In this document: one piece after another, positions 45,554 to 56,100 of the stretch
How positions within the stretch are numbered: position 1 is the first letter of the stretch
Layout of the letters: each line of letters begins with the position of its first letter
Assembly (NCBI RefSeq): GCF_003670275.1
Contig: NZ_QXJF01000008.1
Span: forward strand, 1-64,000
Direction of reading: 5' to 3'
Source: Helicobacter labetoulli
GTDB taxonomy: Bacteria > Campylobacterota > Campylobacteria > Campylobacterales > Helicobacteraceae
DNA: 64,000 bases
Made by a program: the position numbers and the translations under genes
The notes under the pieces: model-generated
Database searches by the model: none
What the model saw: the letters and a program-made list of their open reading frames with translations, nothing else
What the model was told of the DNA's origin: nothing

Positions 45554-46501
45554 ATGGTAAAAGAAGTCAAAAATTTAAAAGAATTTCAAAAATCATCAAA
45601 AAAATTTGAAGGTGCGCATTTACTTTGTCCGGGTTGTGCGCACGGAATGATTGTCCGTGAAGTGCTAAGTGCCGTTGATGGACCTATTATTTTGGGAAAC
45701 TCAACAGGGTGCTTGGAAGTTTCAAGTGCGGTATATCCACATACAAGCTGGGATGTGCCGTGGATTCATATAGGGTTTGAGAATGGCTCTACTGCTGTGG
45801 CTGGAGCTGAGGCTATGTATAAGGCTCTTGCACGCAAGGGGCGCTACATGGGCGAAAAGCCAAAATTTGTTGCTTTTGGTGGTGATGGAGCGACTTATGA
45901 TATTGGGTTTCAATGGATTAGCGGTTGCTTTGAGAGAGGGCACGATATGACTTATATTTGTCTTGATAATGAAGTGTATGCAAATACCGGTGGGCAAAGG
46001 AGTGGCTCTACTCCTCTTGGCTCAAGCACTTCAACAACACCTGCTGGAAGCTCAAGCTTTGGTAAGAAAGAAAAGAAAAAAGATTTGCTTTTTATTATGG
46101 CAGCTCACGGCTCTCCTTATGTTGCTCAAGTCGCACCTAATAAGTGGAAAGATATGAATAAGAAGATTAAACGAGCCATTGACACAGAAGGTCCTACTTT
46201 TATTAACGCAATGAGTGCTTGCACCACAGAGTGGAGATTTGAATCTAACAAGACGGTTGAAGTGAGTGATTTGGCAGTAGATTCTCTTGTTTTTCCTCTT
46301 TTTGAAATTATCAATGGTGTGGAGCTTCACATTACATATCGTCCAAGAAATGTTATTCCTGTGCGTGATTATCTTGGCGCACAAGGGCGTTTTAAGCACC
46401 TTTTCAAACCTGAAAATGAGCATATTATCACGCAATTTCAAAAAGATGTAGAAGCGCGTTGGGAATATCTCCAAAGACGCGAAGAGATCAACCCAAAATA
46501 A
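45554..46501 (+). CDS. porB: Pyruvate:ferredoxin oxidoreductase beta subunit
   Basis: 315 residues with the TPP-diphosphate motif FGGDGATYDIGFQWISGCFERG ending in LDNEVYANTGGQRSGSTP, and LLCPGCAHG near the N-terminus contributing Fe-S cysteines. Last gene of porCDAB. An imperfect inverted repeat CCCTAG ... TTAGGG followed by a T-run (about 46508-46538) may terminate the operon. Confidence 0.97.
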   Translation: MVKEVKNLKEFQKSSKKFEGAHLLCPGCAHGMIVREVLSAVDGPIILGNSTGCLEVSSAVYPHTSWDVPWIHIGFENGSTAVAGAEAMYKALARKGRYMGEKPKFVAFGGDGATYDIGFQWISGCFERGHDMTYICLDNEVYANTGGQRSGSTPLGSSTSTTPAGSSSFGKKEKKKDLLFIMAAHGSPYVAQVAPNKWKDMNKKIKRAIDTEGPTFINAMSACTTEWRFESNKTVEVSDLAVDSLVFPLFEIINGVELHITYRPRNVIPVRDYLGAQGRFKHLFKPENEHIITQFQKDVEARWEYLQRREEINPK

Positions 46502-46618
46502 TCTTAAATCCCTAGTCTTAGGATTAGGGAGGATTTTTAACCTTAATCAAATATTTATGCAATTTTCAATACAATTGCCGATTTTATCTTCCACTATTTC
46601 ACTGCAAGGATACAATAA

Positions 46619-48490
46619 ATGTCAGAAAAATCCGAAAAAATAGGCAAAAAATCAAAAGAAGTTAATGCGGAGTTAGAAAATCTTTTTAAAGAAGAGGATA
46701 GCGATTATATAACTTATGAGAAAATCGCACAGATTATGCTTAAAGCTCCCACAGCAGCACAAGTAAAAAAAATAAAAGATTTAAGTAAAAAATATAACAA
46801 GCAGCTTTTAAGCTCATCTGAAGTGGCAAAAATGCTTAACACTAAAGAGCAGATTCAACGCCAAGCTGATAGAAAAAAGCTTCTCAATGAAGAGCTTGAA
46901 GATGAATTTGATTTTATGAAAGACAAGGAGCTATTAGAATGGAGTAGAAGCGATAGCCCTGTAAGAATGTATTTGCGTGAGATGGGGCAGATTCCATTGC
47001 TGACTAAAGAAGAGGAAGTGAGCTTAAGCAAAAATATAGAATTAGGTGAAAATACTATACTTGATGCGATTTGCTCTGTGCCATATTTAATTGATTTTAT
47101 CTATGATTATAAAGATGCGTTGATTAACAGAGAGAGGCGCGTAAAAGAGTTATTTAAAAGCTTTGATGATGAGGAAGAGGATAGTGAGGAGGAGGAAGAG
47201 GAGTTTGATGCCGTTGGTGAAGAGGAGAGCTCACGCAAGGCAAACTCTAAAAAAGATCAAAAAAGAATAGAAAAAGTAATGGAGAGTTTCAAAGCACTTG
47301 ATAAGGCAAAAAAGGATTGGCTTAAAGTGCTTGAGACGCCTATAAGTGAAAGTGAAGATGAATTAGGGCATATTTTGTTGCTTTCTCACAAGAAACATAT
47401 TTTAAAAATGAAACTTTTAGATTTGGGACCTACGAGCAAGTTAATTAACGAGCTTGTAAGAGCTATGGAAAATAGCCTTAAAAGCGGTGATGGCTTTGAG
47501 CGTGAATTAAAGCGTTTGGAATATAAATTGCCGTTATTTAACGACACGCTTGTGGAAAATCATCAAAAGATTCTTGCTAATATTACCGCGATGAGTCGCG
47601 ATGAGATTGCCGCGATGGTGCCAGAAACGACTATGGTTAGCGTGTATATGGAGCTTAAGAAACTTTTTCAAACAAAAGAGGCAAGTGAGGGTGGATTTAA
47701 CCTAGAGCCAGAGAAGTTAAAAGAGATTTTAGAGCAAATCAAACGCGGAAAGTCCATTTCGGATAAAGCAAAGGCAAAAATGGCAAAGTCAAATCTCCGC
47801 CTTGTTGTGAGTATTGCTAAGCGTTACACAAACCGCGGATTGCCTTTTTTAGATTTGATTCAGGAGGGGAATATTGGGCTGATGAAAGCTGTGGATAAGT
47901 TTGAGTATAAAAAGGGCTTTAAATTCTCTACTTACGCTACTTGGTGGATTCGCCAAGCTATCTCTCGTGCCATAGCCGATCAGGCACGCACCATTAGAAT
48001 CCCTATCCATATGATAGAGACGATTAATAGAATCCACAAAATTATGCGTAAGCATATACAGGAAACGGGTAAAGAGCCGGATATTGAGTATATTGCTAAA
48101 GAGGTGGGATTGCCGATTGATAAGGTAAAAAATGTGATTAAGATTACAAAAGAGCCAGTAAGCCTTGATGCACCTATTGGTAGCGATGATGATGGAAAAT
48201 TTGGGGATTTTGTAGAGGATAAAAGCTCGGTTGGTCCTATGGACTATATCCTTAAAGAGGATTTGAAGGTGCAGATTGATGATGTGCTAGAGCAGCTCAA
48301 TGATAGGGAAAAAGCGGTTATCCGTATGCGTTTTGGACTGCTTGATGATGAGAGTGATCGCACACTTGAGGAGATTGGCAAGGAGTTAAATGTAACGCGT
48401 GAGCGTGTGCGACAAATAGAATCTAGTGCGATTAAAAAGCTTAAACACCCAAAAGTGGGCAGAAAACTGAAAAATTATATTGAAGAATAG
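46619..48490 (+). CDS. rpoD: Primary RNA polymerase sigma factor (sigma-80/70)
   Basis: 623 residues. Region 1.1-like N-terminus, [22 protein letters not shown] (1.2), a highly acidic insert ([19 protein letters not shown], about 186-204) in the non-conserved region, then [55 protein letters not shown] (2.1-2.4), region 3, and region 4.2 with [20 protein letters not shown]. The only housekeeping sigma factor expected; would read the TATAAT/TAGAAT promoters listed here. Confidence 0.98.
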   Translation: MSEKSEKIGKKSKEVNAELENLFKEEDSDYITYEKIAQIMLKAPTAAQVKKIKDLSKKYNKQLLSSSEVAKMLNTKEQIQRQADRKKLLNEELEDEFDFMKDKELLEWSRSDSPVRMYLREMGQIPLLTKEEEVSLSKNIELGENTILDAICSVPYLIDFIYDYKDALINRERRVKELFKSFDDEEEDSEEEEEEFDAVGEEESSRKANSKKDQKRIEKVMESFKALDKAKKDWLKVLETPISESEDELGHILLLSHKKHILKMKLLDLGPTSKLINELVRAMENSLKSGDGFERELKRLEYKLPLFNDTLVENHQKILANITAMSRDEIAAMVPETTMVSVYMELKKLFQTKEASEGGFNLEPEKLKEILEQIKRGKSISDKAKAKMAKSNLRLVVSIAKRYTNRGLPFLDLIQEGNIGLMKAVDKFEYKKGFKFSTYATWWIRQAISRAIADQARTIRIPIHMIETINRIHKIMRKHIQETGKEPDIEYIAKEVGLPIDKVKNVIKITKEPVSLDAPIGSDDDGKFGDFVEDKSSVGPMDYILKEDLKVQIDDVLEQLNDREKAVIRMRFGLLDDESDRTLEEIGKELNVTRERVRQIESSAIKKLKHPKVGRKLKNYIEE

Positions 48491-48593
48491 AGCCAAGCTA
48501 GGTAAAAAAGCGTTTTAGACTTATTGTAAAAGCTTAGATTTAGTTTATTGCGATACAATTCGCACTTTATTTATACCAATCAAGGAGGTCATT

Positions 48594-48866
48594 ATGGCTT
48601 TAGATACGGCGAAAAAAAAGGAAATCATTGCAAAATTTGCAAGAGATGGCAAGGATACAGGCTCAAGTGAGGTGCAAATCGCACTGCTTTCACAGAGAAT
48701 TGCGGATTTAACAGAGCATTTAAAAGCAAATCCAAAAGATCATTCAAGCAGACTAGGGCTTTTGAAGCTTGTAGGACAGAGAAAATCACTTCTAGCCTAC
48801 CTTAAGAAAACACAATATACTCGCTATGCCAAGCTTATCGGTGAGCTAAAACTCAAAGATAGATAA
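48594..48866 (+). CDS. rpsO: 30S ribosomal protein S15
   Basis: 90 residues with [52 protein letters not shown], the complete S15 fold that nucleates the 16S central domain. AAGGAGG upstream of the ATG. A strong hairpin follows 9 bases after the stop. Confidence 0.98.
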   Translation: MALDTAKKKEIIAKFARDGKDTGSSEVQIALLSQRIADLTEHLKANPKDHSSRLGLLKLVGQRKSLLAYLKKTQYTRYAKLIGELKLKDR

Positions 48867-48875
48867 CATAGCCTT

Positions 48876-48910
48876 AAGATTCTAGCTTTATTCTATTAGG
48901 CTAGAATCTT
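48876..48910. terminator. Terminator after rpsO made of an inverted AGATTCTAG pair
   Basis: AAGATTCTAGC at 48876-48886 and GCTAGAATCTT at 48900-48910 form a perfect 11-bp stem with a 13-nt loop. It follows rpsO and overlaps the end of the MMPL fragment on the opposite strand, so it may act both ways. The arms are the over-represented motif of this genome, as uptake sequences are in Neisseria and Haemophilus terminators. Confidence 0.75.
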
Positions 48911-49984
48911 TGCCCAAATCTCCCAAACACAAGCAAAATTATCATACAACACATACCGCTGAAAATCACTTCTCCAAAGGAATTAAGTGCCTTGATTTGT
49001 GATAGGATTAGAATCCCAAAACTTGCCCCGGTAGTCAAAGCTGAAAAAATAATAGCGTGATTTGTGCGTGGATTTTCCCCCTCTTTTATCGCATAGATTC
49101 CATAATCAACGCTCACCACCACAAGAATAAGCAATGCAAAAAGATGCATCATATTAAATTCACTTGCAATGACACAAAGTGCCACGCTCAAGGGGAAAAG
49201 CACAAAACTTGCTGCGTGGAAGAAATCTTTTTTTAAACTCACTGCCAAAGAGGGAAGCATAAGCCCTAGGGCAAGACACAAAACAATCAGCATTGGCTGA
49301 TAAATAGAATCTGCAAGAGAATCCATAATCTTTTGCAAAGGGCGTGTTTCAAGGGTAAGCTTAGATTCCAAAATCTGCTTTTGCTCTTCTACACTCCATA
49401 GTTTAAGGTTTGTGCTAGAATCTGCTTTAAGGTCATTAAGGAGCGAAGTGGCGTGCTGAATCTGCTCGTGTGTCATATTTGCTAAAAGGTAAAAATATCC
49501 ATCTTGTGTGCTTCCTTGCTTTTTATTAAAGGTGATGTTTGAAACATTGGCAAGAAGCCCTCGCACAAAAAGCATAAGCCCGTGAGCCTCTTTAGCTTGG
49601 AATAAAACCTGTGGCACATCATTTTGAATTCTCTCAAAAAATGCCCTTTGTTCAAGCATTTGTGTGTTGTGATAATCAAGTTTGGATAAGTCAAAATCAA
49701 GCTTTGTGTGCCAAGTGGCGTAAATAAAGACAAAAAGAGCTAGGAGCAAGAATACTAAAGAGGGTATGCGTGGGTTTCTTATGCGGCTCATAAAAGCAAA
49801 AAGTTTAGGGGGCTTCAAGCCCAAATGTGGATAGATAAAAGCAAAACTGACATAAGCAATGCTTAGAGAAATCGTCGCATACAAGGCAAACTGAGCTAGA
49901 AGCGGAAAGGGAATAAATAAACACGCCCCAAAGCCTAGCATCGTAGTGATGTAGCCATAAAACACAGCACGATTAAAGCCTCTC
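48901..49984 (-). pseudogene. C-terminal half of the MMPL/RND-type exporter
   Basis: Reads FYGYITTMLGFGACLFIPFPLLAQFALYATISLSIAYVSFAFIYPHL, a periplasmic domain (KLDFDLSKLDYHNTQMLEQRAFFERIQND to LETRPLQKIMDSLADSIYQP), and five C-terminal helices with VVVSVDYGIYAIKEG and SALTTGASFGILILSQ, ending FGRFGQRF. The piece begins without a start codon where the type IIG remnant ends; it is the missing continuation of the N-terminal half at 27.8-28.65 kb. An out-of-frame NRAV just before FYGY hints at an extra small indel. Confidence 0.82.
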
Positions 49985-50060
49985 TAAAATAAAATTGCGG
50001 ATTTCTTACCACAGGCATACCGCTACCTGTTTTCCCAGAGTTTGTCTTCAAATAGGCGAC
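49985..50060 (-). pseudogene. C-terminal remnant of the type IIG-like methylase
   Basis: The minus strand encodes AYLKTNSGKTGSGMPVVRNPQFYFRE, the sequence that normally follows YYIxWSKENV in this methylase family. The preceding piece (ending YYIAWSKENV) is at the right end of the inverted segment near 51880. The remnant stops where the MMPL fragment starts, so the downstream recognition domain is lost. Confidence 0.75.
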
Positions 50061-51893
50061 CCCAATATTGAAAACAACACCAATATCCGCAAAGCCACAG
50101 GCTCATTTTACACGCCACGACCTATCGTATCTTTTATGTGTCAAAGAGCCTTAAGCAAAGCCCTATCCCTAAAGCTCCCGCACATCAGCCAAGACTCTCT
50201 CCAAGCTCTCCTAGAGACCAAAGACGCTAATGAAGCCAAGCTAGACCAAAAAGCCAAGCCCCAAATCCTATCCGCCCTAAATAGCCTTAAAATCCTAGAT
50301 ATGTTTTGCGGAAGTGGAGCATTCCCTATGGGGATTTTACAAGAGATTCTAGCTACACAATCCGCCTTGCAAGATTCACGCTCCATTTATGAGCGTAAGC
50401 TCTCTATTATTCAAAACCAAATCTATGGCATAGACATTCAGCCAATCGCCACAGAAACCGCTAGGCTTCGCTGCTTTTTATCTCTCATCATAGAATCTCC
50501 CATTGATACATCTAGCCCCAATTTCGGCATAGCCCCCCTGCCCAATCTAGACTTCAAATTCGCCTCTGCCAATAGCTTCCTAAAGCTCCAAAAAGACGAG
50601 TTCCTAGAGTCCCCTGACTACTTCGCTTGCAAAAAAGATATGCAAAACTTACGCGACCAATACTTTCAGCCCCAAGCTGACAAAGAGTCCCTAAAACAGC
50701 AGTTCCTAAAAGTGCGAGCAAAATTCTTTGACTCTTTTGTGATGCAGCTAGGAGAAGCCCACCCATTAGCAAGCTACAATCCATTTGATGAAATGAGTGT
50801 GGCGGGATTTTTTGATAGTGAGTTTATCTTTGGAGTAAGCGACTTTGATATACTTATAAGCAACCCCCCTTACATCTCCACCAAAGGTAGCCATAAATCC
50901 TACAAAAAAGAGCTTGAAAAGCAGTATGGATTCTTTGATGATACTTATAACCACGCCTTTTTTATCTGCTATGAGAATCTAGCCCCAAATGGCGTGCTAT
51001 CACTCATCACGCCCAAGACCTTTTTCACCATACAGAGCAAAGACAATTTACGCAATCTACTCTTACACAAAGCCAACTTAGATTTTATCTGCGATAGTGC
51101 CAATCCTTTTGAAGCAGCGATGGTAGATACCGCTATCACTCAAATCTCACGCAAAGAGCCAAGCCAAAGCCACAAGATAGACTTCATAGATATGACTACC
51201 ACCCCTACTGCCACTTATACTCTCCCCATTGATTTGTATAAATCCACCGCTAGAAATGTCATCTTTAAGCCCACGCCATACAATCTAGCCCTACACGAGC
51301 TAAACAAAAAGGCAAAGCTCCTGCTAGAGCAATGGTGGAGCAAGATAGATACTTCTAAAAATATCGCCAAAAACGCCAAATCCCTAGAATCCTACCGCTC
51401 TAGCCTAAAGCCCGGAGATATAACACTACTAGGGCTTATCACCGATGGCGGTCAAGGACTAGCCACAGCAAACAATGGCAAATACATAGCACTAAAACAG
51501 GGGAGCAAAGAAGCCCTAAGGGCTAAAGAGCAAAGAGCCATAAAGCTTTATGAAGCTAGACAGACTTGGGAAGCCATAGGGCAGGAGTTTGATAACGCTA
51601 GAGAAGCAAGAGCCTTTCTAGACCCTAAAAGTGAGCAAGAAGTGCGAGAGCTATTTGATAGCTTGAAAGAAAAGTATGGTAGAGATGTCTTTGGGCAAGG
51701 CTTTTTATACCGCATAGTAAGCGATGATGAAATAGCAGATGTAGAATCTTTAAGCCAATCGCAAAAGGCAAATGGCATAGATTCTACCCGCTGCTTTGTC
51801 CCCTATGACAAAGGCGACAAAGATGGCAACAGATGGTATCTCCCCACGCCTTACTACATAGCTTGGAGCAAAGAAAATGTCGATTTCTGCTAG
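49995..51893 (+). pseudogene. Inverted methylase core of a type IIG/Eco57I-like restriction-modification gene
   Basis: The open frame is 632 residues; true homology runs from about 50057 to 51882. From the left it reads PNIENNTNIRKATGSFYTPRPIVSFM, motif I ILDMFCGSGAFPMGIL, YGIDIQPIATETARLRCFLSLI, the catalytic NPPY in DILISNPPYISTKG and SLITPKTFF, then WYLPTPYYIAWSKENV before an abrupt VDFC stop. The residues before the first come from the minus-strand gene half at 51883-52943, those after the last from 49985-50060, so this 1.82-kb block is in the reverse orientation relative to its own gene. Alone it lacks start, N-terminal nuclease part and specificity domain. Confidence 0.82.
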
Positions 51894-52943
51894 GAGGTTT
51901 TCAAACATTTTGCCCAGCATTTCTGGGTCTAGCCCTACTTCTTGGTCTAGTGGGCTGCTCTCATCTATGGTGAAGTGGTAGCGATTAAATATCTCAAAGA
52001 GATTGGTGAAAATCTCATTAGGAATCGTGATGGTAGAGAATCCAAACTCGTCTGCTTTATAGCTATCCATAGCACTTGGGGCGAAAAGCCCGCCATTAAG
52101 ATAAGGAATGTTGGAAAAAATCGCATTGCTTGTTATGTGTGAGTATCTTGTCTCTTGCGGAGTATTTAGCACTTCAAAAAAGAGCGGGACTAAAATATCT
52201 TGGTAGTAGCTTTGGGTGGTATCAACACGGGCTTGGGTGAAGATTTCTTTGGGGATTAGGGTAAGCTCGGCTAAAAATCGCACGAATACTACCCTACCTA
52301 GCAGCTTTGTGGCAAACTCTTTTATGCCTTGCTTGTTTAGATGCGTGGCTTTAATCTTGGCACAAAGGGTGTCAAAAATCTTTTTAATCTCTTTGTAAAA
52401 CTCTTTGGTAACCGCCTGCAAGGAAAAGGCTTCTTCTAGGGTGGCTTTGCTTTTGGCTTTGGAGTCTATGAGATCTTGGAGCTGCTTTTGCGCGGTGTGG
52501 GTGGGGATAGAATCTCCTAGCACGAAGCTTTGGCGTTTGGGATTTGAGAAGGTCTGCTTGTTTGCTGCTAGGTCATAGCTCTTGCCTACTAGGCTTAGGC
52601 GGAATACTTCCGGGGAGCTCTCATCGTAGAAGACTGCTAAAATCGCTGAGAGATACTCGCCATCTACTTGGGATTTTAGCAGCTTGGCTAGCTCGTTATG
52701 TAGGGTAACTTTGGCATTAGTAGAAGTAGTGTCAAATGCAAAAACCCCTATGGTGTAGGAGTCTGCAAGGGTGATAGGCTCACAGATCTTGGTGTAATGG
52801 CGGATTATATGTCCATCTTTGTAGGGGGTGGGCTTGTCTTGGTAGAAGTCTATGTCATCATTATGGGCAAAGCTCTCTTTGATGAAGTCCCTAAAATGTG
52901 CAAACTTGTATGGGGCTTTTGTGAATCTCTCTAGGCTGTTCAT
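51750..52943 (-). pseudogene. N-terminal part of the same type IIG-like R-M gene, cut by the inversion
   Basis: Starts with ATG after CAAGGAGTAGCA. 355 residues are homologous (to HFTIDESSPLDQEVGLDPEMLGKMFENLLAEID at 51883); the next 42 residues are antisense read-through of the inverted core and end at 51750. In intact enzymes GKMFENLL is followed by a short linker and the xKxTGSFYTP methylase start, which is found at the far end of the inverted block (50057 onward). The N-terminal part probably carries the nuclease/helical region, but I could not identify a clear PD-(D/E)xK motif. It lies downstream of the helicase gene on the same strand. Confidence 0.82.
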
Positions 52944-52945
52944 TG

Positions 52946-53155
52946 CTACTCCTTGTGTGATTTAATAAAGGTGGAGAGACTTAGCTCTATGTCTAGATTC
53001 TTTATGTCTCTACTAGGCTTTGTGCTGCTAGGTCTTTGCGTGATGTGTGCGTCTGTGGCGATTGCTAGGATCTCATCTTTGTCCTTGGCATTGATGATCT
53101 TTTGGCTCAAGTTGGCGTGGCTACCTTGCTTGATGGCGTGTAGGAGTGCTTGCAA
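52946..53155 (-). CDS. Short linker ORF between helicase and methylase genes
   Basis: 69 residues from a TTG without a ribosome site; the same frame is open further back over the helicase stop (LAYIAQPAKDPQEAASLQALLHAIKQGSHANLSQ). It could be the true C-terminus of the helicase after a frameshift, or a small separate gene. It ends 2 bases before the methylase start, whose ribosome site overlaps its last codons. Unrecognised. Confidence 0.4.
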   Translation of the reverse strand: MQALLHAIKQGSHANLSQKIINAKDKDEILAIATDAHITQRPSSTKPSRDIKNLDIELSLSTFIKSHKE

Positions 53156-53199
53156 GGAGGCTGCTTCTTGGGGGTCTTTGGCTGGTTGTGCGATATAGG

Positions 53200-56100
53200 C
53201 TAGGCTTGTAGCTTGCCTATGGCTTTAGAAGCGTGCTTGTCGCTGCTTGATGACTCTGCAAGTGGGGCTTGACTCGGTGTGGTGAAAGCTTCTATGGCTT
53301 TGTTGATTTGCCTATAATGCACGCTTAGCTGGGATTTGCTAGCGGGGTGCTTGGGGTAGTCTATGTGCTTTTGTAAAAAATCTAGCATATCAAACACGGA
53401 GCATTCTCTAGCTTTCTCTTCTCGCAAGAGGTTGTCGCTAGTTTCTTGTATGCAGTAAGGAGCGAAGATATTGCTGCCTTTGTGGGTGGATTTTAGGTAG
53501 GCATAGCTTAGGGCTTGGTCTTGTGTCTGGATAAAGCAGCGGGACTTGTTGGGCAGTGATTGTATCTTTTGGAAAGCTTGCTTGTCGCTATGGTAGAGAT
53601 CTTTTAGGGCTTTTTTGTGTAAGGTCTCTTTGCTTAGGTCTTCTTTCTGGGTTTTTATGCTCTCATCAAAGAGCTTTTTGCTATCAAACTCTTCACTCTC
53701 ATCATAAATCGCAGAATCTTCCCCCAAAGTATAGTGGAAGCTCTGGATCTTTTGGCTCGCTATGGCGCGGATATGTATGATAGAATCTGTGAAATAATCT
53801 GGCTTGAAGTTGCAGATATGGATTTGTTTATGCGGTGTGCCTATGCGGTTTATCCGCCCTATTCGCTGCATAAGGCGCGTTGAGTTATAGGGGGTATCGT
53901 AATTTATGATGATATTGGCTCTATGGAGATTTATGCCTTCAGCCAAGACATCGGTGGTGATGATTATGCGTTTGTCATTTTGCTGCTTGTCTTTGGGGTA
54001 GTTAGCATCAAAGTTTTCTCTAATGCTAGATTCTAGCTCATCGCGGTTGCCGCCGTGGATATGGAGGATCGCACCGCTTAGGCTTGGGGTGGCTTCTAGC
54101 TTTGTGGTGAGATACTCGCTGCTTGATTTTGCCTCTGTGAAGATCACAACCTTTTGCCCTGTTTCTAGGGAGGCTAGAAACTTCTGCAACGCTTCTAGCT
54201 TGGGGTCTTGCGTGATTGCTTCCCAGCGTTGAAGCAGATTGCTTAGGGCTTGTTTGTCTGCTTGGAGTGCTTGTGCGTATTCTTTGTCAAAATCGCTTAC
54301 TTCTAGGGAGAATATCTTGCCTTTTTCTTCAAGCTTGTGTAGAGACTCAAGAGAGTCATCGCTATCGCTTTCAATCAGCTCATAGAATCTATCGAGATTG
54401 TGGTATTCCTTGGGGATTTTGACTTTGCCATTTTCATCTTGTAGCATTTGTAGCATTATGTCGTGGGCTTTAATGATCTTTTGCAAGGTGGATTTAAACG
54501 CGGCGATACTAGAATCAAAGCGTTTGAATAAGAGCTTTTGTATAAAGCCTTGGAGCTGCTTGGCACTAGTGTCATAGTAGGATTTATCGTGCTTCTTGCC
54601 ATAGGCTTGCATATATTTTTCTTGTCCTTGTTCGGTGAGATTGGGGAAGAGTAGGTAGCGTTTGTATTGATAGCTGCCTAAGCTACTCTGCTCGCTTTGG
54701 TCTAGGAATTTGATCGTATCGCTTGCTAGATTGTGTGAGATCTCATCAAGATTGTAGGTCAAGTCTTTTGGCGGGGTGATCTCTGGGAAGCTTAGATTCT
54801 GCTTGGTTTTGTCATCTTGGTAAAATGCCTCTATATCACTCCTAGTGCGGCGGATCATAATGCGTAGTAGCAGGGTATCGCGTAGCTTATCGCCTAGCTC
54901 TTTTAGCTTAGTCCTATTCTCTTGTAAGGCTTGACTAGAATCTAGTTTGTCATCTGGGGTGGTGTCATAAATCTCTTTGCGCTTTTGCTGTAGGCTTTTA
55001 AAGTCTTTGGAGATGTTTGTCAAAAAGCTTTCAAGCACTTTGCCATCTAGGAGTTGCGTATCTTTTCTATCGCGGAAGAGATAGATTTGGTTGGCTAGCT
55101 CTTGGGGGTGGTTGTTTTGCGGGGTGGCAGATAGGAGGATAAGTTTTTTGGGCTTGTGTGTGGAGCTAGATTTGATGATGTTTTGTAGATTTTCGTATTT
55201 CTTAGTATCGCTTGTGCGGAATCTATGGCTCTCATCGACTGCCACTAGCTCGATTTGATCAATGTCGTCTTTGGAGATGTTGTGTAGATCATCTGGTGTT
55301 TTGATTATGTAGTTTGCTATGGCGATGTCATCAATATGTCTTTGCCAGCTTGTTTTGACCTGTCGTGGAGAGATGAAAAGGATCTTGCCTGTGATTTTGC
55401 TATCTATTTGGAGCTTTTTGGCAATCACGCAAACGATCAAGGTTTTGCCAAGTCCTACGACATCGCTTAGAAAAAAGCCATTATATTTTTGTAGTTTTTC
55501 TATGCCCTCTTGCACGGCATCGATTTGGTATTGGTAGGTGGTGTAGCCCTTAAACAACGCCTCTATGCTTGCATCTTGGTGCAAGAAGCCATCGCCAAAG
55601 TAGCATAGCAGGAGCTTGTAGTAAAGCTCTCTTGGCGAGATAGTTTGTAAATAGGTGTCTTTCGTGGCTTGGGCTATGTCTAAAGCACTTAAGGGTAAGG
55701 CATTTTCCCATAATCGCTCAAACTCCCACTTTGCAAAGTCCAAATCCCTAGAATCTGTGGTTTTTAGATTAAACTCGTAGTTTTGCTCTAAGCCATTATG
55801 GCTTAAATTGGAGCTGCCTACGATGAGTGAGCCTACACACTCATCGCGTCCTTTGCTGCTAGAGTGCTGCTGCTTGTAGAAGAGATAGAATTTGGCGTGG
55901 GCGTTTTTCTCCCGCACGATGCGGATTTGGATTTGTCCAGATTTGATCACGCTGCTTAGTGTGGATATGGAGTCATCTACTGCCATAGTGTAGGACCCTT
56001 CGGTATTGATAATACTTTTTTGGGTTTGATAGAAAAGCTCTTTAAAGGGCTTTTCTTGCATATTTGGGTCGAGATTGGCAGCTTGGAGATCATAGATAAG

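Noticed and set aside
49995-50056. Upstream residues of the plus-strand methylase frame (MRISYHRHTAT ...) as a genuine N-terminus
   Set aside because: They are antisense of the methylase C-terminal remnant; no ribosome site, and homology starts only at about 50057.
50040-51900. Site-specific recombinase sites with long inverted repeats at the ends of the inverted methylase core
   Set aside because: Both flanks were compared; only four bases (CGAC/GTCG) are shared, and no recombinase gene is in the window.
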